This document shows, in pieces, positions 1-9,126 of a stretch of DNA of 64,000 bases. The stretch is from NCBI GenBank assembly GCA_026418275.1, contig JAOABQ010000013.1, positions 123,365 through 187,364 of the forward strand, in the 5' to 3' direction. How positions within the stretch are numbered: position 1 is the first letter of the stretch; each line of letters opens with the position of its first letter. A program made the position numbers and the translations under genes. This DNA comes from Clostridia bacterium. GTDB lineage: Bacteria > Bacillota > Clostridia > Acetivibrionales > DSM-2933. The notes under the pieces were generated by a model, which saw nothing but the letters and a program-made list of their open reading frames with translations, was not told the DNA's origin and searched no databases.

Positions 1-568
1 TTTTCCCGGCATAGGCTTCCAGGCACCCTCTTTGTCCACAGTTGCAATAGGGGCCCTCAGTGTTTAACACAATATGTCCCAATTCACCTGCCGCATGGTA
101 GGAGCCGGTAAAAAGCCTGTTCTCGACAATAATTCCTCCACCGACACCAGTTCCTACAAAAATTCCTATGATATTTCTTCTTCCGACACCTGCGCCAAAT
201 TTCCACTCTCCCAAAACACCTACTTTTACATCGTTTCCGACATAAAAAGGAACTTGAAATTTACTTTCAATAACACTGCGGATATTATAATTTCTCCAAG
301 GGAGATTGGGAGTATAGATAATCTCGCCCGTATTCTCATTGATAACCCCCGGTGCCCCCGCACCGATTGCTACAATATCATTGATCTGGATTCCGGAAGT
401 GGTAATGAGTTCATCCACCACTTTTATAATTTTTTCCTCAATTTTTCCTGAGCCTTCCTCAGCTTTTGTTTTCTTTTTAATTCTGTAAACAATGTTCTTA
501 TTTTCATCAAAAATGACTCCTAATACCTTTGTACCACCGATATCTAAACAAATATACTTATTTCTCAT
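1..568 (-). CDS. ROK family glucokinase, 5' part (cut by window edge)
   Basis: Reading the minus strand from an ATG at 568 gives an open frame of 189 codons that runs off the window. It starts with the ROK phosphate-binding signature (CLDIGGTKVLGV) and contains GTGVGGGI, followed by the ROK zinc motif CNCGQRGCLE. The ROK family covers ATP-dependent sugar kinases (glucokinase, N-acetylglucosamine kinase) and XylR-type repressors. There is no N-terminal helix-turn-helix and the kinase motif begins at residue 8, so this is a cytoplasmic kinase, most likely a glucokinase. A ribosome binding site (AGGGGAG) lies just before the ATG. Substrate choice between glucose and GlcNAc cannot be settled from the N-terminal part; GlcNAc would fit the chitinases in the same window. 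Confidence 0.88.
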   Translation of the reverse strand, partial: MRNKYICLDIGGTKVLGVIFDENKNIVYRIKKKTKAEEGSGKIEEKIIKVVDELITTSGIQINDIVAIGAGAPGVINENTGEIIYTPNLPWRNYNIRSVIESKFQVPFYVGNDVKVGVLGEWKFGAGVGRRNIIGIFVGTGVGGGIIVENRLFTGSYHAAGELGHIVLNTEGPYCNCGQRGCLEAYAGK

Positions 569-756
569 TGAATCATCTCCCCTGAGTTATTTTTTGCATC
601 ATTTTGTTTTTGGTTCCTTACCCTGTCTGATAATACAATTTTTATATCATTTTATGAGTCATTTTTTCTTTTGATTTATAATAAGTTCTACGCAAAAAAA
701 AATTATCCTTCTATAAGCAGTATGAAAATGATTAAATTTAAACATGAAGATATGGG

Positions 757-825
757 AATAAATTAAATTATAAAAGCTGCATCAAATCCCAATCCTTTGA
801 TACAGCTTTTATAATTTAATTTATT
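757..825 (-). terminator. Long stem-loop terminator after purD
   Basis: An almost perfect inverted repeat with arms of about 30 bases (one mismatch) encloses a loop of about 9 bases. It lies 38 bases past the purD stop and closes the purH-purD unit. The arms are AT-rich and the structure is symmetric, so it could act in both directions, but no gene reads toward it from the left. Confidence 0.7.
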
Positions 826-862
826 CTTTATGGAATATTACCAAATTGATTCTTATTTTCCC

Positions 863-2122
863 TTATTTTACACCAATGTCTTTTCTGTAATGTGCATCCC
901 TAAAGCTGATTTTACCAACCCCCTCATAGGCTTTTTTTATTGCCTTATCCAAGTCACTTTCCAATGCTGTCACCCCAAGCACCCGTCCTCCGGATGTAAG
1001 GAATTTGCCGCTTTCCTTTTTTGTTCCAGCATGGAATACTACAATATTGGCATCATGTTCAGCATCTTCAATGCCATTGATCTCTAAACCGGTCTCATAC
1101 TGCCCCGGATAACCGCCGGATGCCATTACCACACAAACTGCTGCGTTTTCATCCCATTCAATACTTATTTGATCCAGCTTTTCATCAATAACCGCATTAA
1201 AAATCTCAACCAAGTCTGTCTGCAGCCTCGGTAAGACAACCTGTGTTTCCGGATCTCCAAACCGGGCATTGTATTCAAGCACTTTAGGTCCGTCTTTGGT
1301 TAAAATCAGTCCAAAGTAAAGTACACCCTTGAATTTGCGGTTTTCCCGGTTCATGGCATCTACCGTGGGCTTAAATACATTTTCCATGCAGTATTCTGCA
1401 ATTTCAGGGGTATAGATCCTGCTGGGTGAAAAGGTTCCCATTCCGCCGGTATTAGGGCCTTTATCGTTATCAAAAGCCCTTTTGTGATCCTGGGAGCTTA
1501 CCATGGGAATAATGGTTTTCCCATCTGTAAACGCCAAAACAGAAACCTCCGGTCCTACCAGGAACTCTTCAATAACGACTTTTTCACCGGCATTTCCAAA
1601 TACACGGTCGTTCATAATATTATTGACCGCTTCCTGAGCTTGGTCAAAGCCGTAAGCAATAATAACCCCTTTTCCAAGAGCAAGTCCGTCTGCCTTGACC
1701 ACAATAGGATACTCCTGATGCCGCAGGTATTCGATTGCATGTTCACTGTTGTCAAACACCTCATATTTTGCAGTCGGAATATCATACTTTTTCATCAAAT
1801 CTTTGGAGAAAGCTTTACTTCCTTCCAAAATAGCCGCATTCTTATGTGGGCCAAAAGCTCTGATGCCAACCTTTTCAAGTTCGTCCACCATTCCAAGAGC
1901 CAGCGGATCGTCCGGTGCAACCATCACCAAATCAATTTTCTTTTCTTTAGCAAACTGAACCATTCCTTGTATATCTGTGGCTTTTATAGGCACACATTCA
2001 GCCAAAGTAGAAATTCCGCCATTTCCCGGTGCACAATAGATTTTTTCAACACTTGGGCTCTGAGCTATTTTCCAAACCAGGGTATGCTCACGTCCCCCTC
2101 CCCCAACCACAAGAACCTTCAT
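863..2122 (-). CDS. purD: Phosphoribosylamine-glycine ligase (GAR synthetase)
   Basis: PurD joins glycine to 5-phosphoribosylamine using ATP, the second step of de novo purine synthesis. The 419 residues match the usual length. The N-terminus has the GGGGREHTLVWK nucleotide-fold signature, the middle has the ATP-grasp motifs (ADGLALGKGV, then PNTGGMGTFSP), and the C-terminal part contains EYNARFGDPETQ, which carries metal and ATP ligands. The ATG at 2122 is preceded by AGGGGGAAAATCA. It is the last gene of the purine cluster, 41 bases after purH, with a strong stem-loop behind it. Confidence 0.97.
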   Translation of the reverse strand: MKVLVVGGGGREHTLVWKIAQSPSVEKIYCAPGNGGISTLAECVPIKATDIQGMVQFAKEKKIDLVMVAPDDPLALGMVDELEKVGIRAFGPHKNAAILEGSKAFSKDLMKKYDIPTAKYEVFDNSEHAIEYLRHQEYPIVVKADGLALGKGVIIAYGFDQAQEAVNNIMNDRVFGNAGEKVVIEEFLVGPEVSVLAFTDGKTIIPMVSSQDHKRAFDNDKGPNTGGMGTFSPSRIYTPEIAEYCMENVFKPTVDAMNRENRKFKGVLYFGLILTKDGPKVLEYNARFGDPETQVVLPRLQTDLVEIFNAVIDEKLDQISIEWDENAAVCVVMASGGYPGQYETGLEINGIEDAEHDANIVVFHAGTKKESGKFLTSGGRVLGVTALESDLDKAIKKAYEGVGKISFRDAHYRKDIGVK

Positions 2123-2163
2123 TGATTTTCCCCCTAAAATTCAAAATTTTCAATCCAATTGGT

Positions 2164-3708
2164 TTAATGTTTAAAGTGTCTCTTCCCGCTAAATACCATT
2201 GCAATTCCATATTTGTTGCATGCATCAATGGATTCCTGGTCTTTTACCGATCCGCCGGGCTGGATAATTGCCTTAATACCCGCTTTTGCCGCCGCCTCCA
2301 CGCAATCGGGGAACGGGAAAAATGCGTCGGATGCCATAACAGCACCGTCCGTTTTGCCAGCACCATACTCTATAGCTATTTTCGCAGCCATAATTCTATT
2401 GGTTTGACCGGGACCCACACCCAAGCTCTGCTTGTCCTTTGCAATCGCAATCCCATTTGATTTTGTATGCTTAACCACCTTCATAGCAAAAATCAAGTCT
2501 TCCATCTGTTCCTTTGTAGGCGTTGCTTCAGTAACTACCTTCATTTCATCTCCATCTACAAGTTCATTGTTGTAATTTTGAACCAAAAGCCCTCCTGCGA
2601 CCTTCTTCATATCATAAGTACCTGCAGGCAGTTTTGCTGAAATGTGATCTAACTGCATTAACCTTATATTTCTTTTTTGTGAAAGTATTTTCAGTGCGCC
2701 TTCAGAAAAAGACGGAGCAATCACAATTTCAACAAAAATTTTGTTGATTTCCTCCGCAGTCTTCTCATCAATTTCCCTATTTGCAGCAACAATCCCACCA
2801 AATATGGAAACCGGGTCTGCTTCATATGCCTTTATATAGGCCTCGGATATGGTTGCTGCACTTGCCACACCACACGGGTTTGCATGTTTTACTGCAACTA
2901 CCGTCGGTTCGTCATACTCCTTTAAAAGTTCCAGTGCACCATTTGCATCGTTGATATTATTATAGGACAGCTCTTTTCCATGAAGCTGCTTTGCGGAAGT
3001 AATACAGCCGATATTGGCACCGATTTCCTTATAGAACACAGCTTTTTGATGCGGGTTTTCTCCATACCGCATATCCTGAACTTTTTCAAATGTGAGCGAG
3101 AGTGTATCCGGGAAAAATTCCTCTCCCAACTTGTCCCTCAAATACTTTGCAATCAAAGTATCATAATGGCTGGTGTGCTCGAATACTTTATAGGCAAGCT
3201 TAAATTTCGTTTTAACGGATATTTCCTTGGATTGCTTTAGTTCATCCAACACCATTTTGTAATCCGACGGGTCAACAATAACAACAACATCCTGGTAATT
3301 TTTAGCTGCTGCCCGAAGCATGGTTGGTCCGCCAATATCAATATTTTCAATGGCTTCTTCAAGTTCAACATGCCCCTTTAGAATAGTCTGCTTAAATGGA
3401 TAGAGGTTTATAATCACAATGTCGATAGGCTCTATACCAAGCTCTTTGATTTGTTTCATATGTTCTGCATTGCTGCGGATTGCCAAAAGTCCCCCATGAA
3501 CATTGGGATGCAGTGTTTTTACCCTGCCGTCCAAACATTCGGGAAACCCTGTAACATCGGAAATATTCGTTACCTTTATGCCCTCACCACTCAAGGTTTT
3601 TGCAGTTCCTCCGGTCGATATGATCTCCACCCCAAGTTGGTTCAATTCTCTTGCCATTTCAACAATGCCCGTTTTGTCTGAAACACTGATCAATGCTCTC
3701 TTAATCAT
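2164..3708 (-). CDS. purH: Bifunctional AICAR formyltransferase / IMP cyclohydrolase
   Basis: PurH carries out the last two steps of IMP synthesis: formylation of AICAR with 10-formyl-THF, then ring closure. The N-terminal MGS-like cyclohydrolase domain ([21 protein letters not shown]) is followed by the transformylase domain with the Lys-His pair in [12 protein letters not shown]. The frame extends upstream to a GTG at 3720, but that codon overlaps the Shine-Dalgarno sequence (AAAGGAAG). The ATG at 3708 has correct spacing and gives the canonical [14 protein letters not shown] start, 514 residues. It is separated from purN by about 390 bases holding a terminator and a promoter, so purHD is probably a separate transcript. 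Confidence 0.97.
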   Translation of the reverse strand: MIKRALISVSDKTGIVEMARELNQLGVEIISTGGTAKTLSGEGIKVTNISDVTGFPECLDGRVKTLHPNVHGGLLAIRSNAEHMKQIKELGIEPIDIVIINLYPFKQTILKGHVELEEAIENIDIGGPTMLRAAAKNYQDVVVIVDPSDYKMVLDELKQSKEISVKTKFKLAYKVFEHTSHYDTLIAKYLRDKLGEEFFPDTLSLTFEKVQDMRYGENPHQKAVFYKEIGANIGCITSAKQLHGKELSYNNINDANGALELLKEYDEPTVVAVKHANPCGVASAATISEAYIKAYEADPVSIFGGIVAANREIDEKTAEEINKIFVEIVIAPSFSEGALKILSQKRNIRLMQLDHISAKLPAGTYDMKKVAGGLLVQNYNNELVDGDEMKVVTEATPTKEQMEDLIFAMKVVKHTKSNGIAIAKDKQSLGVGPGQTNRIMAAKIAIEYGAGKTDGAVMASDAFFPFPDCVEAAAKAGIKAIIQPGGSVKDQESIDACNKYGIAMVFSGKRHFKH

Positions 3709-3805
3709 GGATATTGTCACTTCCTTTATATTTTATTTTTCCTTTTATTGTATAATCCTGGTGAATATTTTATCACGCTGCTTTATCAAACTTCTTACCA
3801 AAAGT

Positions 3806-3834
3806 ATCTTAATAAATTTATCTTTGACTGTCAA
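3806..3834 (-). promoter_or_regulatory. Candidate sigma-A promoter for purH-purD
   Basis: On the minus strand, TTGACA (3834-3829) is followed after 17 bases by TAAGAT (3811-3806), about 100 bases upstream of the purH start. A perfect -35 with good spacing makes it the best promoter in the purN-purH gap. A further TATAAT-like box occurs upstream without a good -35. Confidence 0.55.
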
Positions 3835-4040
3835 CCTCTTCAACCTATATTGCAGCCACTTGATCAATTATACCATATAGGCTCACCCCTTTGTAAAAAA
3901 TTTGCCTTGCTATTCTGATTTTCTTTTGGGCTGCTTATGACATCAAACATCAAATAGTAAACTATTATGCACAAGGGGTCATTTATCACACCCATCGACT
4001 TACAAAATTCGACTGGCTCTGATACAAACAAATATAGGAA

Positions 4041-4075
4041 CACAAAAAAGACAGACCCTTTTTCACGGCCTGCCT
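4041..4075 (-). terminator. Intrinsic terminator after purN
   Basis: On the minus strand, the stem AGGCAGGCC pairs with GGTCTGTCT (two G-U pairs) around a loop of about 9 bases and is followed directly by TTTTTT. It sits 28 bases past the purN stop, inside the purine cluster. Confidence 0.75.
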
Positions 4076-4102
4076 CATTTATACATGGATATTTACAATG
4101 GT

Positions 4103-4738
4103 TTAATCCTTTTCAGGTAAAATCCTAACTTTTCTACCCTCAATCCTGAGCCGGTCTTCAGCAAACAACTTAATTGCTTCAGGCAGTATATCCCATTCTA
4201 CTTCCTCCATAACCCGCTTTTGCAACGTTTCAGGTGTGTCATCCTCCTTAATGCATACTGCTTTTTGCAAAATAATAGGACCTGCATCCGCTTCCAATTC
4301 AACAAAGTGAACCGTTGCTCCCGTTAGCTTAACACCATACTCCAAAGCCTTTTGATGGGGTATCAAACCATAATATCCCTTTCCTGAAAAAGATGGAATC
4401 AGTGCCGGATGTACGTTAATAACCCTCCCGGCATACTTCTGGTTGAACCGCTGACCAAGAATAGATAAAAAACCTGCCAAGACTACCAAATCAACTTCAT
4501 ATTTCTCGAGACAATCGATGAGTGCCTGGTCAAATTCATCAATGGAAGCAAAACTCTTTCTTTCTACACACTCAGCCGGAATCCCACGCCTCTCCGCCCT
4601 TACCATAGCATAAGTGCCGGGTTTACTGGAAACCACCGCTGCAATAGAACAGTTTTTGATATACCCGCTTTCGATTTTGTCAATAATTGCCTGCAAGTTT
4701 GTTCCCCCACCGGAAACAAGTACACCAACCTTTAACAT
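4103..4738 (-). CDS. purN: Phosphoribosylglycinamide formyltransferase
   Basis: PurN transfers a formyl group from 10-formyl-THF to GAR, the third step of purine synthesis. The 211 residues begin with the phosphate-binding motif [12 protein letters not shown]. The catalytic block [14 protein letters not shown] is followed by the conserved aspartate region [12 protein letters not shown]. The ATG at 4738 overlaps the 3' end of purM by 7 bases, so the two are translationally coupled. A rho-independent terminator follows. Confidence 0.96.
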   Translation of the reverse strand: MLKVGVLVSGGGTNLQAIIDKIESGYIKNCSIAAVVSSKPGTYAMVRAERRGIPAECVERKSFASIDEFDQALIDCLEKYEVDLVVLAGFLSILGQRFNQKYAGRVINVHPALIPSFSGKGYYGLIPHQKALEYGVKLTGATVHFVELEADAGPIILQKAVCIKEDDTPETLQKRVMEEVEWDILPEAIKLFAEDRLRIEGRKVRILPEKD

Positions 4739-5754
4739 ATATCCACCCCAGGGTCGCCCTTCATTATTTCACCGATCACATAGGCTTGTTCTGTTTCCTT
4801 ATTCAAATATTGGACCACTTCTTGGGCAATCTCACTGTCCACAGCCAAAACCATGCCGATTCCCATATTAAAGGTATTATAAATATCCTTTTGGTCCATA
4901 TTGCCTAATTTTTGAAGCAGGGTAAATATAGGAAGAACAGGCCATGATCCTTCATTAACCTTAACCCTTAGACCTTCCGGAACCATTCTGGGTATATTTT
5001 CAATAAACCCACCCCCGGTAATATGGGAAATCCCTTTGATTGGGTACTTTTCCTTCAGATCCAAAATTGTCCTTGCATATAATTTCGTTGGTTTTAAAAG
5101 CTCTTCTCCAAGGGTTATTCCCAATGCTTCAACATATTCACCAAGTTTATCTCTATTGGGATTTAACAGTCTTCTAACAAGGGAATATCCGTTGCTGTGT
5201 AATCCGGAGGATGCCAATCCGATCAGCCGATCTCCTTCTTTTATACTTTTACCGTCAATGATCTTTGGTTTGTCAACAATTCCCACTGCAAACCCCGCAA
5301 TGTCATATTCCCCTTCAGTATAAAACCCGGGCATTTCTGCTGTCTCTCCTCCGATTAGCGCACATCCCGACGCTGCGCAACCATCTGCAACGCCTTTTAC
5401 AATTTCAGCTACCTTTTCAGGGCGATTTTTGCCAACAGCCACATAGTCTAGGAAAAACAGCGGTTCCGCACCACTGCAAACAATATCGTTCACACACATG
5501 GCAACACAATCAATCCCTACCGTATCATGCTTGTCCATCAGAAAAGCTATTTTAAGTTTTGTTCCAACACCATCTGTTCCTGATACCAACACCGGTTCGG
5601 TGTATTTCTCCTTATTCAGTGCAAAAAGCCCCCCAAATCCGCCAATATCAGTCAGCACTTCAGGACGAAACGTTTTTTGGACATGTTTTTTCATGAGTCT
5701 TACCGCTTCATACCCTGCTTCCACATCGACGCCTGCATCTTTATATGTTGTCAT
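4732..5754 (-). CDS. purM: Phosphoribosylformylglycinamidine cyclo-ligase (AIR synthetase)
   Basis: PurM closes the imidazole ring of FGAM using ATP to give AIR. At 340 residues it has the family length. It carries the ATP-binding motif [14 protein letters not shown] and the glycine-rich segments GGETAEMPG and HITGGGF typical of the PurM/ThiL/SelD fold. It starts 52 bases after purF and overlaps purN, consistent with one purEFMN transcript. Confidence 0.97.
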   Translation of the reverse strand: MTTYKDAGVDVEAGYEAVRLMKKHVQKTFRPEVLTDIGGFGGLFALNKEKYTEPVLVSGTDGVGTKLKIAFLMDKHDTVGIDCVAMCVNDIVCSGAEPLFFLDYVAVGKNRPEKVAEIVKGVADGCAASGCALIGGETAEMPGFYTEGEYDIAGFAVGIVDKPKIIDGKSIKEGDRLIGLASSGLHSNGYSLVRRLLNPNRDKLGEYVEALGITLGEELLKPTKLYARTILDLKEKYPIKGISHITGGGFIENIPRMVPEGLRVKVNEGSWPVLPIFTLLQKLGNMDQKDIYNTFNMGIGMVLAVDSEIAQEVVQYLNKETEQAYVIGEIMKGDPGVDIC

Positions 5755-5806
5755 AGCAACCTCCTAAACCCATATGCTTCTAATGACCGATTTATTTTTA
5801 ACCCGT

Positions 5807-7234
5807 TTATTGTTTATTGCTTTCACAGGAAAATTTATTTCCTTCCTTAGGAACCTCCATAGGATAACAGCCGTCGAAGCAAGCACTGCAAAAGCTGCAT
5901 TTGGACCCAACCGGTGTTTCTAAAAGTCCTTCCATACTTAAATATCCCAAGCTGTCGGCACCAATAATGTTTCTAATTTCCTCTACCGAATGGCTTGCAG
6001 CTACCAACTGCTTCCTGGAAGGTGTATCAATTCCAAAATAACAGGAATGTTTAATCGGAGATGAGCTAACCCGCATATGAACTTCTTTTGCACCTGCATC
6101 TTTAAGCATTTGAACAATTCTCTTGGTTGTAGTTCCACGAACAATTGAATCGTCGATCATAACGATTCTTTTTCCTTCTACTGCGCTTTTGATCGCATTT
6201 AATTTAATCTTTACACCGGTTTCTCTCTGCTGCTGATCAGGCTGGATAAAAGTTCTACCCACGTATCTGTTTTTTATAAGGCCCTGCTCATAAGGTATTC
6301 CTGATTGTTCAGAATAGCCAATGGCGGCAGTCAAACCGGAATCGGGTACACCAATTACCAGATCAGCCTCCACCGGATGTTCGATGGCAAGTCTTTTTCC
6401 AGCTTCCTTTCTCGCGCTGTGAACGCTCGCACCGTCGATAATGCTATCCGGTCTGGCAAAATAGACATGTTCAAAAATGCAGAGTTTGGTTGTATCCGGT
6501 ACCTTTGTCTGAATGGATGTGAGTCCGCCCTCACTGATAATAACCATTTCTCCCGGAAGCACATCCCTTATAAATCTTGCCCCAACTGCATCCAATGCAC
6601 ACGTTTCGGACGCTATCACATAAGAATCGTCAATGCGGCCGATACAAAGAGGACGTATTCCCAAAGGATCCCTTATTCCGATCAGCTTTCTCGGGGTTAA
6701 GATAACAAGCGCGTAGGAACCCCGAATATCCCCCATCATCTTTTCTATGGCTTCTTCAATATTATTATTGGTTACCCTATATCTGGATATGAGATTTGCA
6801 ATCACTTCCGAGTCAATGGTCGACTGAAAGATGGTGCCGCTCTCTTCAAGGTTTTCTCTGATTTCAGCAGCATTCACAAGGTTACCGTTGTGTGCAAGAG
6901 CCATTTTTCCGTTTTTATACTTAATAACCATAGGTTGGGCGTTCTCCCGGTGGCTTGCCCCTGTAGTGGAATACCGGACATGACCAATTGCAATTTGGCC
7001 TTTTAATCCATTTAAAACATTTTCACTGAAAATATCCGGTACCAACCCCATATCCTTGTGATAATCAATGTTTCCATCATTGTTTACAGCAATTCCCGCA
7101 CTTTCCTGTCCTCTATGCTGCAGGGCATATAAACCGTAATAAGTCAGTTTGGCCACATCCAAACCGTCATTATCAAAAATTCCGAAAACGCCACACTCTT
7201 CATTTAGTTTATCCAGTCTTATATCCCAATTCAT
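5807..7234 (-). CDS. purF: Amidophosphoribosyltransferase
   Basis: PurF is the committing enzyme of purine synthesis, using glutamine to turn PRPP into phosphoribosylamine. The protein (475 residues) has a short propeptide ending in NEE just before Cys14, the glutaminase nucleophile (ECGVFGIFDN). The PRPP loop MIDDSIVRGTT lies in the phosphoribosyltransferase domain. C-terminal cysteines (KCSFCSACFDGCYP) match the [4Fe-4S]-bearing Bacillus-type enzyme, which is oxygen-sensitive and allosterically inhibited by nucleotides. It lies 22 bases downstream of purE. Confidence 0.97.
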   Translation of the reverse strand: MNWDIRLDKLNEECGVFGIFDNDGLDVAKLTYYGLYALQHRGQESAGIAVNNDGNIDYHKDMGLVPDIFSENVLNGLKGQIAIGHVRYSTTGASHRENAQPMVIKYKNGKMALAHNGNLVNAAEIRENLEESGTIFQSTIDSEVIANLISRYRVTNNNIEEAIEKMMGDIRGSYALVILTPRKLIGIRDPLGIRPLCIGRIDDSYVIASETCALDAVGARFIRDVLPGEMVIISEGGLTSIQTKVPDTTKLCIFEHVYFARPDSIIDGASVHSARKEAGKRLAIEHPVEADLVIGVPDSGLTAAIGYSEQSGIPYEQGLIKNRYVGRTFIQPDQQQRETGVKIKLNAIKSAVEGKRIVMIDDSIVRGTTTKRIVQMLKDAGAKEVHMRVSSSPIKHSCYFGIDTPSRKQLVAASHSVEEIRNIIGADSLGYLSMEGLLETPVGSKCSFCSACFDGCYPMEVPKEGNKFSCESNKQ

Positions 7235-7256
7235 AATTTGATCCCCTATTTTTATT

Positions 7257-7769
7257 TTATAGATCCTTTAATTTTTCCTGTAAGTCTTTATTTTTCTCTT
7301 CCACTTTTCTTGCCAGCTTTTTCTTATACTCCTTCATCTGCTCCCTTAAACCGGTATATGCAACCGATAAAATCTGGACTGCAAGAAGGGCAGCATTTTC
7401 CGCACCATCTATTGCAACTGTAGCAACCGGTATCCCGCTGGGCATTTGAACAATGGAGAGCAAGGAATCCAAACCATCCATCGTCGAGGACTTGATAGGA
7501 ACACCAATTACAGGAAGGGAAGTATACGCAGCCAATACCCCAGGGAGGTGAGCAGCCTTTCCTGCCGCCGCGATAATAACATCAATTCCATTGGCTTCTG
7601 CATTCTTTGCAAACTCGGAAGCCCTATCCGGTGTCCTGTGTGCCGAACATACCATCACATCTACTTGAACTCCAAACTCCTTCAATATTTTAATACATCC
7701 TTTAAGTGTTGGAAAATCAGAATCACTTCCCATAACAATTGCAACTTTAGCATCTTTTGATATACACAT
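7257..7769 (-). CDS. purE: 5-(carboxyamino)imidazole ribonucleotide mutase
   Basis: PurE rearranges N5-CAIR to CAIR (class I) in purine synthesis. The 170 residues include the signature [11 protein letters not shown] and the active-site segment [10 protein letters not shown]. The [12 protein letters not shown] segment is also typical. A Shine-Dalgarno AGGTAGG lies about 9 bases before the ATG. No purK or purC is adjacent, although purC commonly follows purE in clostridial clusters; those genes must be elsewhere if the pathway is complete. The C-terminus has about 25 extra lysine-rich residues. Confidence 0.95.
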   Translation of the reverse strand: MCISKDAKVAIVMGSDSDFPTLKGCIKILKEFGVQVDVMVCSAHRTPDRASEFAKNAEANGIDVIIAAAGKAAHLPGVLAAYTSLPVIGVPIKSSTMDGLDSLLSIVQMPSGIPVATVAIDGAENAALLAVQILSVAYTGLREQMKEYKKKLARKVEEKNKDLQEKLKDL

Positions 7770-7813
7770 ATGTAATTACCTACCTTTCAAATTTTTATTA
7801 AACTTTATATGAT

Positions 7814-7832
7814 CAAAATGCTGTGCATTTTG
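7814..7832 (-). other. Small hairpin in the purE leader
   Basis: CAAAATGC and GCATTTTG form a perfect 8-bp stem with a 3-base loop, about 45 bases upstream of the purE start. No run of T follows on the minus strand, so it is not a clear terminator. The rest of the leader shows no match to the purine riboswitch core that I could recognise. Confidence 0.4.
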
Positions 7833-7921
7833 TAAACGACATGAGATCAAAGGATTAGTTCACGTAACCGGCCTGCATCAAGCCTTTCAAAGCTTTTCGC
7901 CTTAAGCCCTATCACATTATA

Positions 7922-7951
7922 ATACTACCAAACCATGCTATAGTTTGTCAA
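7922..7951 (-). promoter_or_regulatory. Candidate promoter of the purEFMN operon
   Basis: On the minus strand, TTGACA (7951-7946) and TAGTAT (7927-7922) are separated by 18 bases. They lie about 150 bases upstream of purE, leaving a leader of roughly that length. Confidence 0.5.
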
Positions 7952-7970
7952 TGAAAGACCACCAAAAAGA

Positions 7971-7989
7971 CGAACATTTTTTTTGTTCG
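7971..7989. promoter_or_regulatory. Inverted repeat upstream of the purE promoter, candidate PurR-type operator
   Basis: CGAACA and TGTTCG form a perfect inverted repeat separated by 7 bases, about 20 bases upstream of the proposed -35 box. The GAAC core matches the core of the PurBox recognised by Bacillus PurR, and the position fits. However, the spacing between half-sites is shorter than in Bacillus, so the assignment is tentative. It is not a LexA box, whose half-sites are 4 bases apart. Confidence 0.4.
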
Positions 7990-8055
7990 AGGAATAAATA
8001 TTCGATTCTTTACAACTTAAAGCAGTAAATGAATTTTTTACTAACCCACAGGTAT

Positions 8056-9042
8056 CTACCCGAAAAACTTTGTTATATAAACCATCAATGGCATTGTACC
8101 GATTCCCAGAATGGTTGAAAAAAATACTGCTTCAGCTGCAAACTTATAATCCGAATCATATTGGGAAGCCAGAGCCGGAACAATGGTTGCACAGGGCATC
8201 GCCAGTTGAAGAACAACAATGGTTTTAACAAAAGGGCTTACCCAGTCTCCCAAAAAGTAAAGAATAACCAGGGCGATACAAGGTACTAGTATAAGCTTTA
8301 AAAAGGAGAGTATAAAAATCGGATATCTTTTCAAAATCTCCGAAAATTTATTTATTTCGATTTCGGATAAAATAAGTCCTATAAAGAGCATGGAGAGGTA
8401 GAATGTTGTATGCCCTAAAGGATTAAATGTGTCATAGACCAGTTTATATATATATCGAACATTTGCATTGACTTCAACATAATGCTGCAAATTGGTAATG
8501 ATACACAAAAGTCCAACGGCAAACGCAATTGTATTCCCATTAATCAAATGTTTTAAATTGTCCTTCCATGCACCGGTTTTATGCCGGTTTACCAGATAAA
8601 TTCCCAGCGTCCATAACAAACTGTCACTGGCCAGGTTGAAAAACACGGCATAAACAATCCCCTTTTCGCCAAACAAGGCTCCCAGTAGGGGGAATGCAAG
8701 GAAAATCACATTTCCAAACATGGAATGCATTTTATAAACATTCCCTTGGGCTCCTGAGATTTTCAATACATTGCAAGTCAGCCAACCGATAAGGTAGGCA
8801 AAAAGTAAAAATACCAATCCGAGTACATATATTTTAAGACCATCTCCAAGCATGGCAGAGGAGAATTTCTGATTGGCGAGGGTAGTGGCAATGAGGATAG
8901 GTGCTGTCAGCTTGATCACAATTCTTGAAAGAATCACACCGGAGCTTTCAGGCAAATATTTGGTTTTTCCCGCCCCAAACCCCAGAAGTGCAAGCATTCC
9001 AAGCATTATAATCTGTTTTACAATAACCAAAACTTCCTGCAT
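8056..9042 (-). CDS. AEC family (auxin efflux carrier type) transporter
   Basis: A 328-residue integral membrane protein with about ten hydrophobic segments. The N-terminal pattern (LGMLALLGFGAGKTKYLPESSG) and the LxAPxLI segment (KLTAPILIATTLA) are typical of the membrane transport protein/AEC family, whose bacterial members carry malate, malonate or other small acids. The substrate is not known. The gene lies between guaA and purE on the same strand, with GGAGG nine bases before the ATG and a stem-loop in the 84-base gap after guaA. A purine-related role would be a guess from position only. Confidence 0.8.
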   Translation of the reverse strand: MQEVLVIVKQIIMLGMLALLGFGAGKTKYLPESSGVILSRIVIKLTAPILIATTLANQKFSSAMLGDGLKIYVLGLVFLLFAYLIGWLTCNVLKISGAQGNVYKMHSMFGNVIFLAFPLLGALFGEKGIVYAVFFNLASDSLLWTLGIYLVNRHKTGAWKDNLKHLINGNTIAFAVGLLCIITNLQHYVEVNANVRYIYKLVYDTFNPLGHTTFYLSMLFIGLILSEIEINKFSEILKRYPIFILSFLKLILVPCIALVILYFLGDWVSPFVKTIVVLQLAMPCATIVPALASQYDSDYKFAAEAVFFSTILGIGTMPLMVYITKFFG

Positions 9043-9065
9043 TTTAAAATGCCTCCAACAAACTT

Positions 9066-9092
9066 AAAGGGTTTGTTATACCCAAACCCTTT
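9066..9092 (-). other. Stem-loop between guaA and the AEC transporter
   Basis: A perfect 10-bp stem (AAAGGGTTTG/CAAACCCTTT) has a 7-base loop. On the minus strand it is followed by AAGTTTG rather than a clean T-run, and it ends about 15 bases before the Shine-Dalgarno of the next gene. It may be a weak terminator, an attenuator or an mRNA-stabilising stem. Confidence 0.5.
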
Positions 9093-9126
9093 AAAAACTT
9101 TATATATAATCAATTATATGAAAAGC

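Noticed and set aside
1484..2125. Long plus-strand ORF opposite purD, and similar ORFs opposite other genes
   Set aside because: These are shadows of strongly supported genes, with no ribosome binding site and no recognisable motif.
3850..3890. ATATGG segment before purH resembling part of a purine riboswitch
   Set aside because: The other conserved blocks of the aptamer are missing, so the match is only a few bases.
7770..7925. Purine riboswitch in the purE leader
   Set aside because: The conserved loop and junction sequences of the purine aptamer were not found on the minus strand.
7971..7989. CGAACA...TGTTCG as an SOS (LexA) box
   Set aside because: Gram-positive LexA half-sites are 4 bases apart; here the gap between GAAC and GTTC cores is larger, and the downstream gene is purE.
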